DNA from: Tissierellales bacterium
Lineage (GTDB): Bacteria > Bacillota > Clostridia > Tissierellales > VENL01
NCBI GenBank assembly: GCA_028280805.1
Contig: JANQLB010000134.1
Span: 1-64,000 of the forward strand
Reading direction: 5' to 3'
DNA: 64,000 bases
Below are positions 54,362-62,123 of this stretch, piece after piece. Below the pieces are notes generated by a model that was given only the letters and a program-made list of their open reading frames with translations, did no database searches and was not told the origin of the DNA. Position 1 is the stretch's first letter; each line of letters begins with the position of its first letter. The translations under genes and the position numbers were made by a program.

Positions 54362-54665
54362 TCCTTTTATTTTACCACTTTTTAACTTAAAAATGAACTA
54401 ATTAATATATTTAAACACCAGTTAAATTTTCCACTTGATTTTCAATAATTAAATCAAAATATTGTGAATGTGTTTTTTATTTTTTATATCTATATATTAA
54501 TTATAATCTATTTCATTAAAATTACTAGCATTTAATTTTCTTAAGATTTTCTTAAAATTAAAGTTGTAGTTATATAAACTATCATATTCTAATATTTAAT
54601 AGTTCTGCTTTTACTAAAGTATCTCCTTTTATTGTACTCTAATTACAAAATATTTAATCCCATTG
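54362..54665. other. AT-rich intergenic region
   Basis: I see no ORF with a ribosome binding site, no long repeat and no strong hairpin; it probably holds the promoter of the small membrane protein gene. Confidence 0.4.
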
Positions 54666-54698
54666 AAAAAAGCATGCCTCACATAGAGACATGCTTTT
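54666..54698 (-). terminator. Terminator of the DUF2642 gene
   Basis: AAAGCATG, 13-base loop, CATGCTTTTTT on the minus strand, 18 bases after the stop codon. Confidence 0.78.
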
Positions 54699-54715
54699 AA
54701 ATTAAGTGATTATGA

Positions 54716-55018
54716 TTATTTTCTACTAATAGGCATTATAGAAACTATCTCTTCAATTCTAATAAATATCATTGAGTCGCCACATACTTCATGTATTACT
54801 ATGTGATCAGGTTTTACATCTTTTAAAATCCCATTTATTGCACCTCTTACAGTATCAACTACAATTTTTTTGCCAATTAAACACATTAAAGCATCTACTA
54901 CAAATGGATCTACGTTTGACACCTGACAAGGCATACACATCATAGGCATAGTTCTCTCAGGTAGAACACCCGGCGGCATTATATTAGGATTCGACATGTT
55001 GTACGAGTAACGATTCAT
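54716..55018 (-). CDS. DUF2642 spore protein
   Basis: A 100-residue protein with a Met/Pro-rich N-terminus (MPPGVLPERTMPMMCMPCQ) and a C-terminal Sm-like DUF2642 domain (VDTVRGAINGILKDVKPDHI). Such proteins are spore coat or spore-associated in Bacilli. ATG follows GGAGG. The upstream promoter has the look of a late sporulation SigK site. It is monocistronic. Confidence 0.78.
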   Translation of the reverse strand: MNRYSYNMSNPNIMPPGVLPERTMPMMCMPCQVSNVDPFVVDALMCLIGKKIVVDTVRGAINGILKDVKPDHIVIHEVCGDSMIFIRIEEIVSIMPISRK

Positions 55019-55057
55019 ACTTTCACCTCCTTTATATTAATCATTCTTTTACACTGA

Positions 55058-55084
55058 TATAATATGTGGAGTTGAAATATTGGT
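55058..55084 (-). promoter_or_regulatory. Possible SigK promoter of the DUF2642 gene
   Basis: AC (55084-55083), 16 bases, CATATTATA (55066-55058) on the minus strand fits the SigK pattern AC-N16-CATANNNTA, 40 bases upstream of the start. Confidence 0.4.
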
Positions 55085-55089
55085 TACTA

Positions 55090-56916
55090 TTAGCTAAATG
55101 ATTTAGTTTCTATTTCTTTTCTGAATTGATTAGTATATAAACGATGATAATATCCCTTTTGCTTTAATAGATACTCATGATTACCTTCCTCGATTATTTT
55201 TCCTTTTTGAATAACTAAAATTCTATCTGCTGCAATTATAGTAGACAATCTATGTGCTATAATAAAACTCGTTCTATGCTTTAGCACATTATCAATAGCT
55301 TCTTGAATAAGTTTTTCAGTTTCAGTATCTATTGATGATGTAGCTTCATCCAACACAAAAATTGAAGGGTTAGATACAATTGCTCTTGCAAATGAAATAA
55401 GCTGCTTTTCTCCTGTTGAAAGCTTTCCTCCTCCTTCACCTACTTCTGTATCATAGCCTTTTTCAAGTCTTGAAATAAAATTATGGGCATTAACTAACTT
55501 TGCAGCTCTAATAATCTCAATCTCAGTAGCTTCTAAATAGCCATAACGGATATTCTCTTTTATAGTTCCACTAAATAAATGAGGACTCTGTAGTACATAT
55601 CCTAGATTAGAATGAAGCCACTCTAAAGATCTTTCTCTATAATCTATACCATCTATAAGAATTCCTCCCTCTGTCGGCTCATAAAATCTACAGGCTAAGT
55701 TGACAATAGTGCTTTTACCGGAACCTGTTTCTCCTACTAAAGCAATAGTTTCTCCAGATCTTACTTCTAAATCGAAATTCTCTAATACCTTTTCTCCATC
55801 CTTATAAGCAAATGTTACATTATTAAAAGAGATATCTCCTTTTACAGGAGGCCAGTTTTCTTTAATGGGATTATAGATAGTGCCAAAACTCTTAATTACT
55901 TCCTCACTATCTTTAATTTCCGGTTCGGTTTCTATCATAGACATAACACGCTCTGCTGAAGCCTGAGCCGCTTGCAGCTCTGCTAGAATCCTTGCAAGCT
56001 GCCTTACGGGCTCAAAAAATAGTGTAGTATAGTTTATAAACAGAACTAAAGTACCGTAACTTATGTTATTCCCCATAATTACATCATTACCACCAACCCA
56101 TAAAGCCAGTCCTGTTCCAATACTTGCTAGATTTAGAACTATAGGCAGAAACAATGATGAAAATATAGCCGCTCTGATTGAAGAATTCCTCATTTTTCCG
56201 GTTAAAACCTGAAATTCTTTTAGATTTTCTTCCTCTCGTACTAAAGTTTTAGTAGTTTTAGCTCCAGTAATACCTTCATTAAATGCTCCGGTAATTTTGG
56301 AATTGGTCTTTCTAACCTCTCTAAATGACTTTAAAATTTTCTGCTGAAAATATACACTTACAACTGCTAGTATGGGAACTACGGATAAAGTAATTAGTGC
56401 TAGTTTCCAATTTTTAATCAGCATTACAATTGCAATACCTGTCATCATTGCCGTTCCCCATATAAAATCAACTAATCCCCAAGAAATAACCTCACCCAGC
56501 CTTCTTGTGTCTGAGGTGATTCTTGCCATCATCCACCCAATTGGTGTTTTATCATAATATGAAAGAGATAACTTTTGAAGTCTTTCAAATCCTTCTTTTC
56601 TAATATCAAAAGGCAAAGACGTTTCAACCTTTCCTGCAATAGCTATCAAAGCCCAAACACCAAAAGCCAGTATTATTATCAGTATTCCATATAAAATTGC
56701 AAATTCCAATAGTCCATCAAGATTTCCCGGAACAACAAAATTATTTATTGCATATTCATTCATTATTGGAAATGTAACATCTATAGCTGCAACTACTACC
56801 ATTACTACCCCTAATAATATCAGTAATTTTTTATAAGGTTTTAAATACTTAATAAGCTTCTTCCATAAGCTAAAATCAATTTTTTTATTATAATCCTGTT
56901 CTTCGTATATACTCAA
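55090..56916 (-). CDS. ABC multidrug exporter half-transporter, canonical Walker B (BmrD/YheH-like)
   Basis: A 608-residue half-transporter: six membrane helices (residues 1-330) and an ABC domain. Walker A GETGSGKST is canonical, Walker B FVLDEATSS has the catalytic Glu, but the signature reads LSTGEKQ instead of LSGGQ. Together with the upstream subunit it forms a heterodimer with one working and one degenerate ATP site, typical of BmrC/BmrD and LmrC/LmrD multidrug pumps. It starts 14 bases after its partner gene ends. Confidence 0.9.
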   Translation of the reverse strand: MSIYEEQDYNKKIDFSLWKKLIKYLKPYKKLLILLGVVMVVVAAIDVTFPIMNEYAINNFVVPGNLDGLLEFAILYGILIIILAFGVWALIAIAGKVETSLPFDIRKEGFERLQKLSLSYYDKTPIGWMMARITSDTRRLGEVISWGLVDFIWGTAMMTGIAIVMLIKNWKLALITLSVVPILAVVSVYFQQKILKSFREVRKTNSKITGAFNEGITGAKTTKTLVREEENLKEFQVLTGKMRNSSIRAAIFSSLFLPIVLNLASIGTGLALWVGGNDVIMGNNISYGTLVLFINYTTLFFEPVRQLARILAELQAAQASAERVMSMIETEPEIKDSEEVIKSFGTIYNPIKENWPPVKGDISFNNVTFAYKDGEKVLENFDLEVRSGETIALVGETGSGKSTIVNLACRFYEPTEGGILIDGIDYRERSLEWLHSNLGYVLQSPHLFSGTIKENIRYGYLEATEIEIIRAAKLVNAHNFISRLEKGYDTEVGEGGGKLSTGEKQLISFARAIVSNPSIFVLDEATSSIDTETEKLIQEAIDNVLKHRTSFIIAHRLSTIIAADRILVIQKGKIIEEGNHEYLLKQKGYYHRLYTNQFRKEIETKSFS

Positions 56917-56930
56917 TTATTTCACTCCCT

Positions 56931-58730
56931 TCAAACAATCTTACTCATGTCTTTTTCTAGTGAACTTTGTATCTTCCATACTCGGCTGTATAAACCCGGC
57001 TCACTTATCAAATCATTATGAGTTCCATGCTGAACAATTTTACCCTGTTCTAATACTATGATTTTATCAGCTTCACATAGAGTTGATACTCTGTGAGAAA
57101 TTATAAAAGTTGTAGCACTACTTTTTCTTTCTCTTAAAGCATCTCTTATATAAGCATCCGTTTCAGTGTCTACAGCACTTAACGAATCATCAAAGATTAA
57201 AATCGGACTATTGTTTATAATAGTTCTGGCAATAGCTATCCTTTGTTTCTGACCTCCTGACAGAGTAACACCTCTCTCTCCTACAGCAGTATCATAACCC
57301 TTGTCAAAATCCTCAATTACATCATGAATCGAAGCAATTCTTGCTGCTTCAAATATTTCAGAATCCTTTGCATCTAACTTTGCTAAGGTTATATTCTCCT
57401 TTATACTCTTAGAAAATAAAAATGGTTCTTGTAATACAATTCCTACATGTTTGCGTATCCATTTTTTACTGATGTTCTTAAGCTCTATATTATCTATTTT
57501 AATTGAACCGCTTTGATAATCATATAACCTTGCCAATAAATGTATTAAAGAAGATTTTCCTGAGCCGGTCTGACCCATTATTGCTATAGTTTCCCCTCTT
57601 TTAACAGAAAAGCTTATATCCTTTAATACCGGTCTGTCTTTATCATATTCAAAATTCACATTTTCAAATATAATATTACCTGTAATCTGAGGACTACATT
57701 CATTTTGCTGCTTTTCTTCTCTTGGACTATCTAATATATCCTGTATACGCTTAACTGAAACCATTGTTTTACCTAAATCTGTCAAAATCCTACCCATTTG
57801 TCTTACAGGCCATAAAATCATGCCTTCATAAGTTATAAAAACAACCAGTGTTCCCAAGGTAATAACTCCGGTAGAAGCCCAATAAGAACCTAAAACTATT
57901 ACTGCACCAATTTGAATCATACACAATAAATCAGATAGTGACCAATACCATGCCAATAACCATATTACTTTGTATGTTAAATTTTTATATTCCTTACTCT
58001 TTTTATCAAATTTCTCTATTTCAAATTTCTGTCGTGCAAATGCCCTTACTACCCTCATGCCTGTAAGATTTTCTTGAAGAACTGTAGACATTTTTCCCTC
58101 TGCTTCATCTGCTAATTGAAATGCAGTTTTTATCTTTATAAAAAAGATAACAGCAAAAAGGAAAATTACAGGTATTACAGCTATAGCTACGAAAGCCAGC
58201 CTTACATTTAATGAAAATATTATAGGTGTTACAAGACCTATCATAAACAATGCCCTGCCGCCTTCAACTAACTGCACAGCTAGAAATCTTCGTATCGTAT
58301 CTACATCAGAAGTACATCTTTGAATTAAATCACCTGTTTCTGCCTTTACATGATAATCATAAGGTAAGTGCTGTAAATGATTATATAGTTTCTCTCTAAT
58401 ATTTTTTGCAGTAGACTCAGATGATACTGCTGACCATTTTCCTTTTGTATATAAGAAAATCCCTCTTATTAGTGTTATTCCAACTATAATTAATGCACAA
58501 ATCCAAAGATTATTAGCTAAGCCTTCTATTCCTCCTAAATAATTAACTATCTCTATGCCCCAAGGTGGTAAATCTAGAGGTATATCACCAATAACCGAGT
58601 CAATTACTGTCTTTATTACTAATGGGGTTAATAACGAGAAAAATGTTGCTATTCCAATACTTAACACTGCTCCAATATATAAAAGTCTATTCCCCTTCAT
58701 GTAATTCAATAATATTTTTAATCTTTTCAA
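56931..58730 (-). CDS. ABC multidrug exporter half-transporter, degenerate Walker B (BmrC/YheI-like)
   Basis: A 599-residue half-transporter with six N-terminal helices and an ABC domain. Walker A GQTGSGKSS and signature LSGGQKQ are canonical, but Walker B ends in Asp-Asp (LIFDDSLSA), lacking the catalytic Glu. Its signature therefore completes the working ATP site with the partner's Walker motifs. The TTG start lies eight bases after GGAGG. The gene is preceded by a leader-peptide attenuator about 500 bases long, as for bmrCD, whose leader is bmrB. Confidence 0.92.
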   Translation of the reverse strand: MKRLKILLNYMKGNRLLYIGAVLSIGIATFFSLLTPLVIKTVIDSVIGDIPLDLPPWGIEIVNYLGGIEGLANNLWICALIIVGITLIRGIFLYTKGKWSAVSSESTAKNIREKLYNHLQHLPYDYHVKAETGDLIQRCTSDVDTIRRFLAVQLVEGGRALFMIGLVTPIIFSLNVRLAFVAIAVIPVIFLFAVIFFIKIKTAFQLADEAEGKMSTVLQENLTGMRVVRAFARQKFEIEKFDKKSKEYKNLTYKVIWLLAWYWSLSDLLCMIQIGAVIVLGSYWASTGVITLGTLVVFITYEGMILWPVRQMGRILTDLGKTMVSVKRIQDILDSPREEKQQNECSPQITGNIIFENVNFEYDKDRPVLKDISFSVKRGETIAIMGQTGSGKSSLIHLLARLYDYQSGSIKIDNIELKNISKKWIRKHVGIVLQEPFLFSKSIKENITLAKLDAKDSEIFEAARIASIHDVIEDFDKGYDTAVGERGVTLSGGQKQRIAIARTIINNSPILIFDDSLSAVDTETDAYIRDALRERKSSATTFIISHRVSTLCEADKIIVLEQGKIVQHGTHNDLISEPGLYSRVWKIQSSLEKDMSKIV

Positions 58731-58809
58731 TCCATCTACCTCCCTTACCTTTATGACAATTATACTGCTCTTTTAGTTTAAGTTTAATAATATATATAGT
58801 GCTATCCAT
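58687..58809 (-). CDS. 40-codon ORF overlapping the ABC exporter start
   Basis: ATG 58809, eight bases after AGGGAGGG, opens a 40-residue basic frame (MDSTIYIIKLKLKEQYNCHK..., ending IELHEGE) that runs 44 bases into the exporter gene in another frame. It overlaps the 22-codon ORF upstream. Possibly a coupling ORF; no family recognised. Confidence 0.4.
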   Translation of the reverse strand: MDSTIYIIKLKLKEQYNCHKGKGGRWIEKIKNIIELHEGE

Positions 58810-58870
58810 ATTCTTTTCCCTCCCTTTTTTTAATATCTAATTCCGTTATAATGCTGATACAATTTAACAT
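58802..58870 (-). CDS. 22-codon ORF in the exporter leader
   Basis: ATG 58870, seven bases after AAGGAGG, opens a 22-residue frame (MLNCISIITELDIKKREGKE...) just after the second leader terminator. It ends inside the start of the 40-codon ORF. Its good ribosome binding site suggests it is translated, but a role is unknown. Confidence 0.4.
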   Translation of the reverse strand: MLNCISIITELDIKKREGKEYG

Positions 58871-58892
58871 AACCTATCCTCCTTAAAATAAA

Positions 58893-58932
58893 AAATAAAA
58901 AGCCATAAGTAGATTTCTCTACTCTATGGCTT
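58893..58932 (-). terminator. Second leader terminator of the ABC exporter
   Basis: AAGCCATAGAGTAGA-GAAA-TCTACTTATGGCTT, 14 base pairs with one bulged G, followed by TTTATTTTTT. It stands 160 bases before the exporter start. The 5' arm begins with the same nine bases as that of the first terminator. Confidence 0.82.
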
Positions 58933-58952
58933 CATTTTATACCAAAACTTCT

Positions 58953-58990
58953 GTCTTATTTTCTAATAATTACAAAAAACGAAATAAGAC
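58953..58990 (-). other. Hairpin between the two leader terminators
   Basis: GTCTTATTT (58990-58982) and AAATAAGAC (58961-58953) form a nine-base stem that would sit inside the predicted second antiterminator. Confidence 0.6.
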
Positions 58991-59029
58991 ATAAAAAAGC
59001 CATAGATAGAATACACGTACCTATGGCTT
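58990..59029 (-). terminator. First leader terminator of the ABC exporter
   Basis: AAGCCATAG, 15-base loop, CTATGGCTT followed by TTTTTAT, 30 bases after the 35-codon leader ORF. The loop and 5' arm contain CATAGGTACGTGT, complementary to the end of the leader ORF. Confidence 0.82.
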
Positions 59030-59058
59030 AATAAACTTAGGAAAATTGAAGAATATCC

Positions 59059-59166
59059 CTAATTCATTTTCATAGGTCGTGTGTTTTTAAAGTTAATAAG
59101 ACCTGAACCGGCAAAGCTATTAATATCTCTTAAAAAATTAACTGATCTAAGTTTTAAAACTCTCAT
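59059..59166 (-). CDS. 35-codon leader peptide of the ABC exporter
   Basis: ATG 59166 follows AAGGAGG at good spacing, about 40 bases after a consensus promoter start. The 35 residues begin MRVLKLRSVNFLRDINSFAG and end NTRPMKMN, a basic peptide with Arg-Pro-Met near the C-terminus. It has the position of BmrB, the leader peptide of bmrCD, without recognisable similarity. Its 3' end contains the switch segment of the attenuator. Confidence 0.72.
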   Translation of the reverse strand: MRVLKLRSVNFLRDINSFAGSGLINFKNTRPMKMN

Positions 59167-59177
59167 CTACACGACCT
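59071..59177 (-). promoter_or_regulatory. Leader switch: ribosome-binding-site arm and antiterminator arm
   Basis: On the minus strand AGGTCGTGT (59177-59169), overlapping the leader Shine-Dalgarno, is perfectly complementary to ACACGACCT (59082-59074) at the end of the leader ORF. The longer segment ACACGACCTATG (59082-59071) can instead pair with CATAGGTACGTGT (59025-59013; one bulged base), which is the 5' arm of the first terminator. The two pairings exclude each other. Confidence 0.7.
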
Positions 59178-59206
59178 CCTTTTCTTAGAAATATTTTGCT
59201 TATATA

Positions 59207-59235
59207 AGTATATTAAAAACCTAATGAAAATGCAA
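59207..59235 (-). promoter_or_regulatory. SigA-type promoter of the ABC exporter leader
   Basis: TTGCAT (59235-59230), 17 bases, TATACT (59212-59207) on the minus strand. Confidence 0.78.
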
Positions 59236-59302
59236 CCAATTTTATGTATTGTAATATTAATGTAACATTACTTTATAAACTTAACTCATAATTAACAAAA
59301 AG

Positions 59303-59325
59303 AAAAGTCCCAAGTAGTGGGACTC
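59303..59325 (-). terminator. Terminator of rsgI
   Basis: AGTCCCA-CTACT-TGGGACT followed by TTTCTTTTT on the minus strand. Confidence 0.82.
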
Positions 59326-59362
59326 CCAAATTCTGTCTATCTGCCTTTTTTCCTATGCTTTC

Positions 59363-60619
59363 TTAATCATCTCTGTTATCTTCGTAATCTTTGTCCTTAT
59401 CATCTCTGTCATCTTCGTCGTCTTTGTCATCATTATCTCTGTCATCTTCGTCGTCTTTGTCTTCATCATCTCTGTTATCTTCGTTGTCTTTGTCTTCGTC
59501 ATTTTCATAATATTCATCGTCTTCATCATCATCTTTATTTCTTACATTACATTTATATTTCTTATAACGTTTATTTTTGCCTTTTTGTTTATTTCTCTCT
59601 TTATTATCATCTTCATCGTCTTCTTCATATTTATCATCTTCTTGGTCATAATCTTTATCTTGATTTTTATTATTCCTTTTCTGCTCTGACATTTCATGTT
59701 CTATATCATCATCATCTCTATCTTCATCTTCAAAATTGTTTTTTAAACGGTCTTTATTATTGGCTTGATTTTTTTCTTTATTTTTATTATGTTTTTCGTC
59801 TTTATCTGAATTATTATCTTCGTCATTCTCATTATTACTGTTTTTATCACTTTGTTGTTTTTCATCAAAATCCGTGACTTTTAAAGTTGTAATTATTTCC
59901 TCGTGATTTTGAGCTATTTCAGCTACCTTCATATCTTTAATACTTTTAATACTTACATTGTCATCGTTTTGAGCGACTTTTTTATAAATCTCATATTTTC
60001 CGGCTGTCATATTGTTTTTTTCAGCTTCCTTAAAACTCTCTTTATCAGACTCAATATAAACCAGATTGACATTTTGAACATCTGTAGTTTCTTGGATGCT
60101 TTGTATTACAGAATTTTTTATGTTAATGTTATCCGAATCTTTTAAATTAACTTGAGAAATCAATATTGTATCATTATCAGATGTCAAATATTTCTTATCT
60201 ATAGCATTATTTATACCAAGTGTAACTGCACCCTTAATCTCCATTCCTATCATCTGTTTATTTACTAAATCCTTTCCTTCTTCATCTAATGCAGTAACTT
60301 TCCTTACTATACCCTGGTCATCTATTCTAAATTCAATACTTGGGTTAATATCCAAACCTACTACAGAATAAGTATTTAATTCATTAATTAGTCCAAAATT
60401 TATCCCAGCAAACATCGCTGTTGTTACTATTAATAATAAAATAGCTGCAACTAATCCATATCTTACGGTACTTTTATTAATAATATCTTCATCTAAAAAT
60501 ATAATTTCTTTACCTAATTGAGACTGCCCTTTCTTCCTAATTTTTTTATATTGACAGTCTTTAGTAAGAACAATAATATAATTTTTCTCTTCCTTGATAA
60601 CCCTTCCTTTATAAACCAT
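59363..60619 (-). CDS. rsgI: RsgI-like anti-sigma-I factor with acidic C-terminal repeats
   Basis: A 418-residue membrane protein that holds SigI inactive. Residues 1-48 form the RsgI N-terminal domain (KEEKNYIIVLTKDCQYKKI), residues 52-75 a membrane helix, and the extracytoplasmic region (about 80-235) contains the usual beta domain with VGLDINPSIEFRIDD. From about residue 245 the chain is almost only D, E, K, N and R, ending in 11-residue repeats, in place of the carbohydrate-binding modules of cellulosomal RsgIs. It starts five bases after the sigI stop. Confidence 0.88.
   Translation of the reverse strand: MVYKGRVIKEEKNYIIVLTKDCQYKKIRKKGQSQLGKEIIFLDEDIINKSTVRYGLVAAILLLIVTTAMFAGINFGLINELNTYSVVGLDINPSIEFRIDDQGIVRKVTALDEEGKDLVNKQMIGMEIKGAVTLGINNAIDKKYLTSDNDTILISQVNLKDSDNINIKNSVIQSIQETTDVQNVNLVYIESDKESFKEAEKNNMTAGKYEIYKKVAQNDDNVSIKSIKDMKVAEIAQNHEEIITTLKVTDFDEKQQSDKNSNNENDEDNNSDKDEKHNKNKEKNQANNKDRLKNNFEDEDRDDDDIEHEMSEQKRNNKNQDKDYDQEDDKYEEDDEDDNKERNKQKGKNKRYKKYKCNVRNKDDDEDDEYYENDEDKDNEDNRDDEDKDDEDDRDNDDKDDEDDRDDKDKDYEDNRDD
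59366..59494 (-). repeat. 33-base tandem repeats encoding 11-residue acidic units
   Basis: The last 43 codons of rsgI are four units of the form DKD-x-ED-x-RD-x-x (the last lacking one residue). The DNA units are nearly identical, so the array could change length by slippage or recombination. Confidence 0.85.
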
Positions 60620-60623
60620 CTAT

Positions 60624-61346
60624 TTACCTCCCTTCTACCCCAAAAACGTAGTTTTTTAAGAATTCAGAGTTACCATCCAATATTAACACAGATGCAATTA
60701 TAAATTTTCGATTTCTCTTTAATACCTTATTACTAACATCTATACTTGAAGTAATTTTTTTTACAGGCATCTTTTTCTTATCATATAATTGTTGCTTGAT
60801 TTTTTTATTTTCAACTATATGTCTAGCAATTTTAACAGCATTTATCCTAGAATCTATATGCTTAGGTGACTCTTTTACCAAATCATCTATTAATATATCA
60901 AATAACTTAAGCTCTCTTTGAAATTGTTCAAGTTCTTTTCTTATACTATAACTTTCAGTAAAGTCATCTTCTCTGTTAGATAAAGAAATATATTCATCAG
61001 CATCTTGTGTATCTTCAAAATATATATTGGACTTTGATGGAGTTTCTTTTCTGAGAAAATCTATTATCCTATTTCTAATTAAAAGCTTTGCAAAGCTTAA
61101 AAATTTACCTTTATTTGAGTCATATTTTGTTATAGCTTCATCAAATGCTTGCAAGCCAATGCTGTATTCATCATCATTTTCAGTTTCTATATATCTATTT
61201 ATAACTTCTGTTATTGTTTTGATTATAAAAGGAGTATATTCTGATATAAATTGCTCTCTTTCTTCAATATCCCCATCTTGAATGTTTTTGAGTCTTTCGT
61301 CTAAAGTTTGTTTTTTATTTTTAAAAAGGTTTAGGATTTTGGCCAA
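60624..61346 (-). CDS. sigI: RNA polymerase sigma factor SigI
   Basis: A 240-residue sigma factor of the SigI group: region 2 with EEREQFISEYTPFIIKTITE, EYSIGLQAFDEAITKYD and FLSFAKLLIRNRIIDFLRK, and a C-terminal region with KKMPVKKITSSIDVSNKVLKR-type basic helix. It directs transcription of heat or envelope-stress and, in some clostridia, polysaccharide genes, including its own operon. The TTG start follows AAGGTGG. A hairpin (AGGTACTT/AAGTACCT, 61383-61406) lies in its leader. Confidence 0.92.
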   Translation of the reverse strand: MAKILNLFKNKKQTLDERLKNIQDGDIEEREQFISEYTPFIIKTITEVINRYIETENDDEYSIGLQAFDEAITKYDSNKGKFLSFAKLLIRNRIIDFLRKETPSKSNIYFEDTQDADEYISLSNREDDFTESYSIRKELEQFQRELKLFDILIDDLVKESPKHIDSRINAVKIARHIVENKKIKQQLYDKKKMPVKKITSSIDVSNKVLKRNRKFIIASVLILDGNSEFLKNYVFGVEGR

Positions 61347-61424
61347 AGTCTCACCACCTTCGGTTGTATTATAGTTATACGCAGGTACTTCTTTTTTTAA
61401 GTACCTATACTTAATTATACATTT

Positions 61425-61453
61425 ATTATAATAGTGAATTGCAACAAAGACAA
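61425..61453 (-). promoter_or_regulatory. SigA-type promoter of sigI-rsgI
   Basis: TTGTCT (61453-61448), 17 bases, TATAAT (61430-61425) on the minus strand. No clear SigI-type autoregulatory promoter is seen. Confidence 0.6.
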
Positions 61454-61521
61454 GCCATAGCAGTTTTTTGTATTAATTTTTATAAAATTGCGAAAACATT
61501 GATTGATTTTTAGTTTTATGC

Positions 61522-61550
61522 TTGTAAATAAAATCTTTTTATGATATGAT
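61522..61550 (+). promoter_or_regulatory. Promoter of the DUF2325 gene
   Basis: TTGTAA (61522-61527), 17 bases, TATGAT (61545-61550), with a Fur box just downstream at the expected start of transcription. Confidence 0.6.
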
Positions 61551-61563
61551 AAGCATTAATAGT

Positions 61564-61582
61564 GATAATGATTATCATTATC
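61564..61582 (+). promoter_or_regulatory. Fur box
   Basis: GATAATGATTATCATTATC is a perfect 9-1-9 palindrome and differs from the classical Fur box only at the centre base. It covers the predicted transcription start of the DUF2325 gene. Confidence 0.9.
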
Positions 61583-61613
61583 TTTTAAGTCGTACTTATA
61601 AAGGAGGATTAGA

Positions 61614-61919
61614 GTGACTGCTTTAGTTGTTGGTGGAGATAAATTAGGAAATATTCCGAATTTACTAGAGATAAATGGCATAGAGGACTACATACATTGG
61701 ACCGGAAGAAAAAAGGGCTTAAGAAAGAAGCAATTACCTAAGAACATAGATTTAATAATAGTCTTGTATGATTACGTTGAGCATAATTTAACTAAGATTA
61801 TTAAAAAACACTCAAAAACTCTAAATATACCCTGCATATTTTCCAAAAGAGGATGTAGTGATTTACATTGCCAGCTAAATAAATGTAATTTATGTAAAAA
61901 ATGCGATTATATTAATTAA
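61614..61919 (+). CDS. DUF2325 protein with a cysteine-rich tail
   Basis: A 101-residue soluble protein. The N-terminal 75 residues match DUF2325 (ALVVGGDKLGNIPNLLEING and LIIVLYDYVEHNLTKIIKK). The last 25 residues carry six cysteines (CIFSKRGC, CQLNKCNLCKKC) that could bind an iron-sulfur cluster or metal. The GTG start follows AGGAGG. A perfect Fur box over the promoter says it is expressed when iron is short. Function is unknown. Confidence 0.82.
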   Translation: MTALVVGGDKLGNIPNLLEINGIEDYIHWTGRKKGLRKKQLPKNIDLIIVLYDYVEHNLTKIIKKHSKTLNIPCIFSKRGCSDLHCQLNKCNLCKKCDYIN

Positions 61920-61954
61920 ATTTTTATGATTAATATGAGTTTTAATGACTTTTT

Positions 61955-61985
61955 AACCTCTAGATGAAATTTCTAGAGGTTTTTA
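61955..61985 (+). terminator. Terminator of the DUF2325 gene
   Basis: AACCTCTAGA, short loop, TCTAGAGGTT then TTTAT. Confidence 0.8.
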
Positions 61986-62123
61986 TTGTTAGAAATCAAT
62001 ATATATATAGTTTTTTAAAGGAAAATGACTTATTTTGTAGAATGTTAAAATAATTGTTATAATAAATTATTTTTTTTAAAGTTACAGATTAAATAAGATA
62101 AGTTCGTAAAGGAGAATCTTAAC

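Noticed and set aside
59366-59494. Regular 33-base repeats as a CRISPR array
   Set aside because: The units are contiguous without spacers and stay in frame with rsgI, so they are a coding tandem repeat.
59317-59877. 186-codon plus-strand ORF rich in Leu, His and Tyr
   Set aside because: It is the antisense of the rsgI acidic repeat; composition follows from the repeat, there is no Shine-Dalgarno and rsgI is clearly the real gene.
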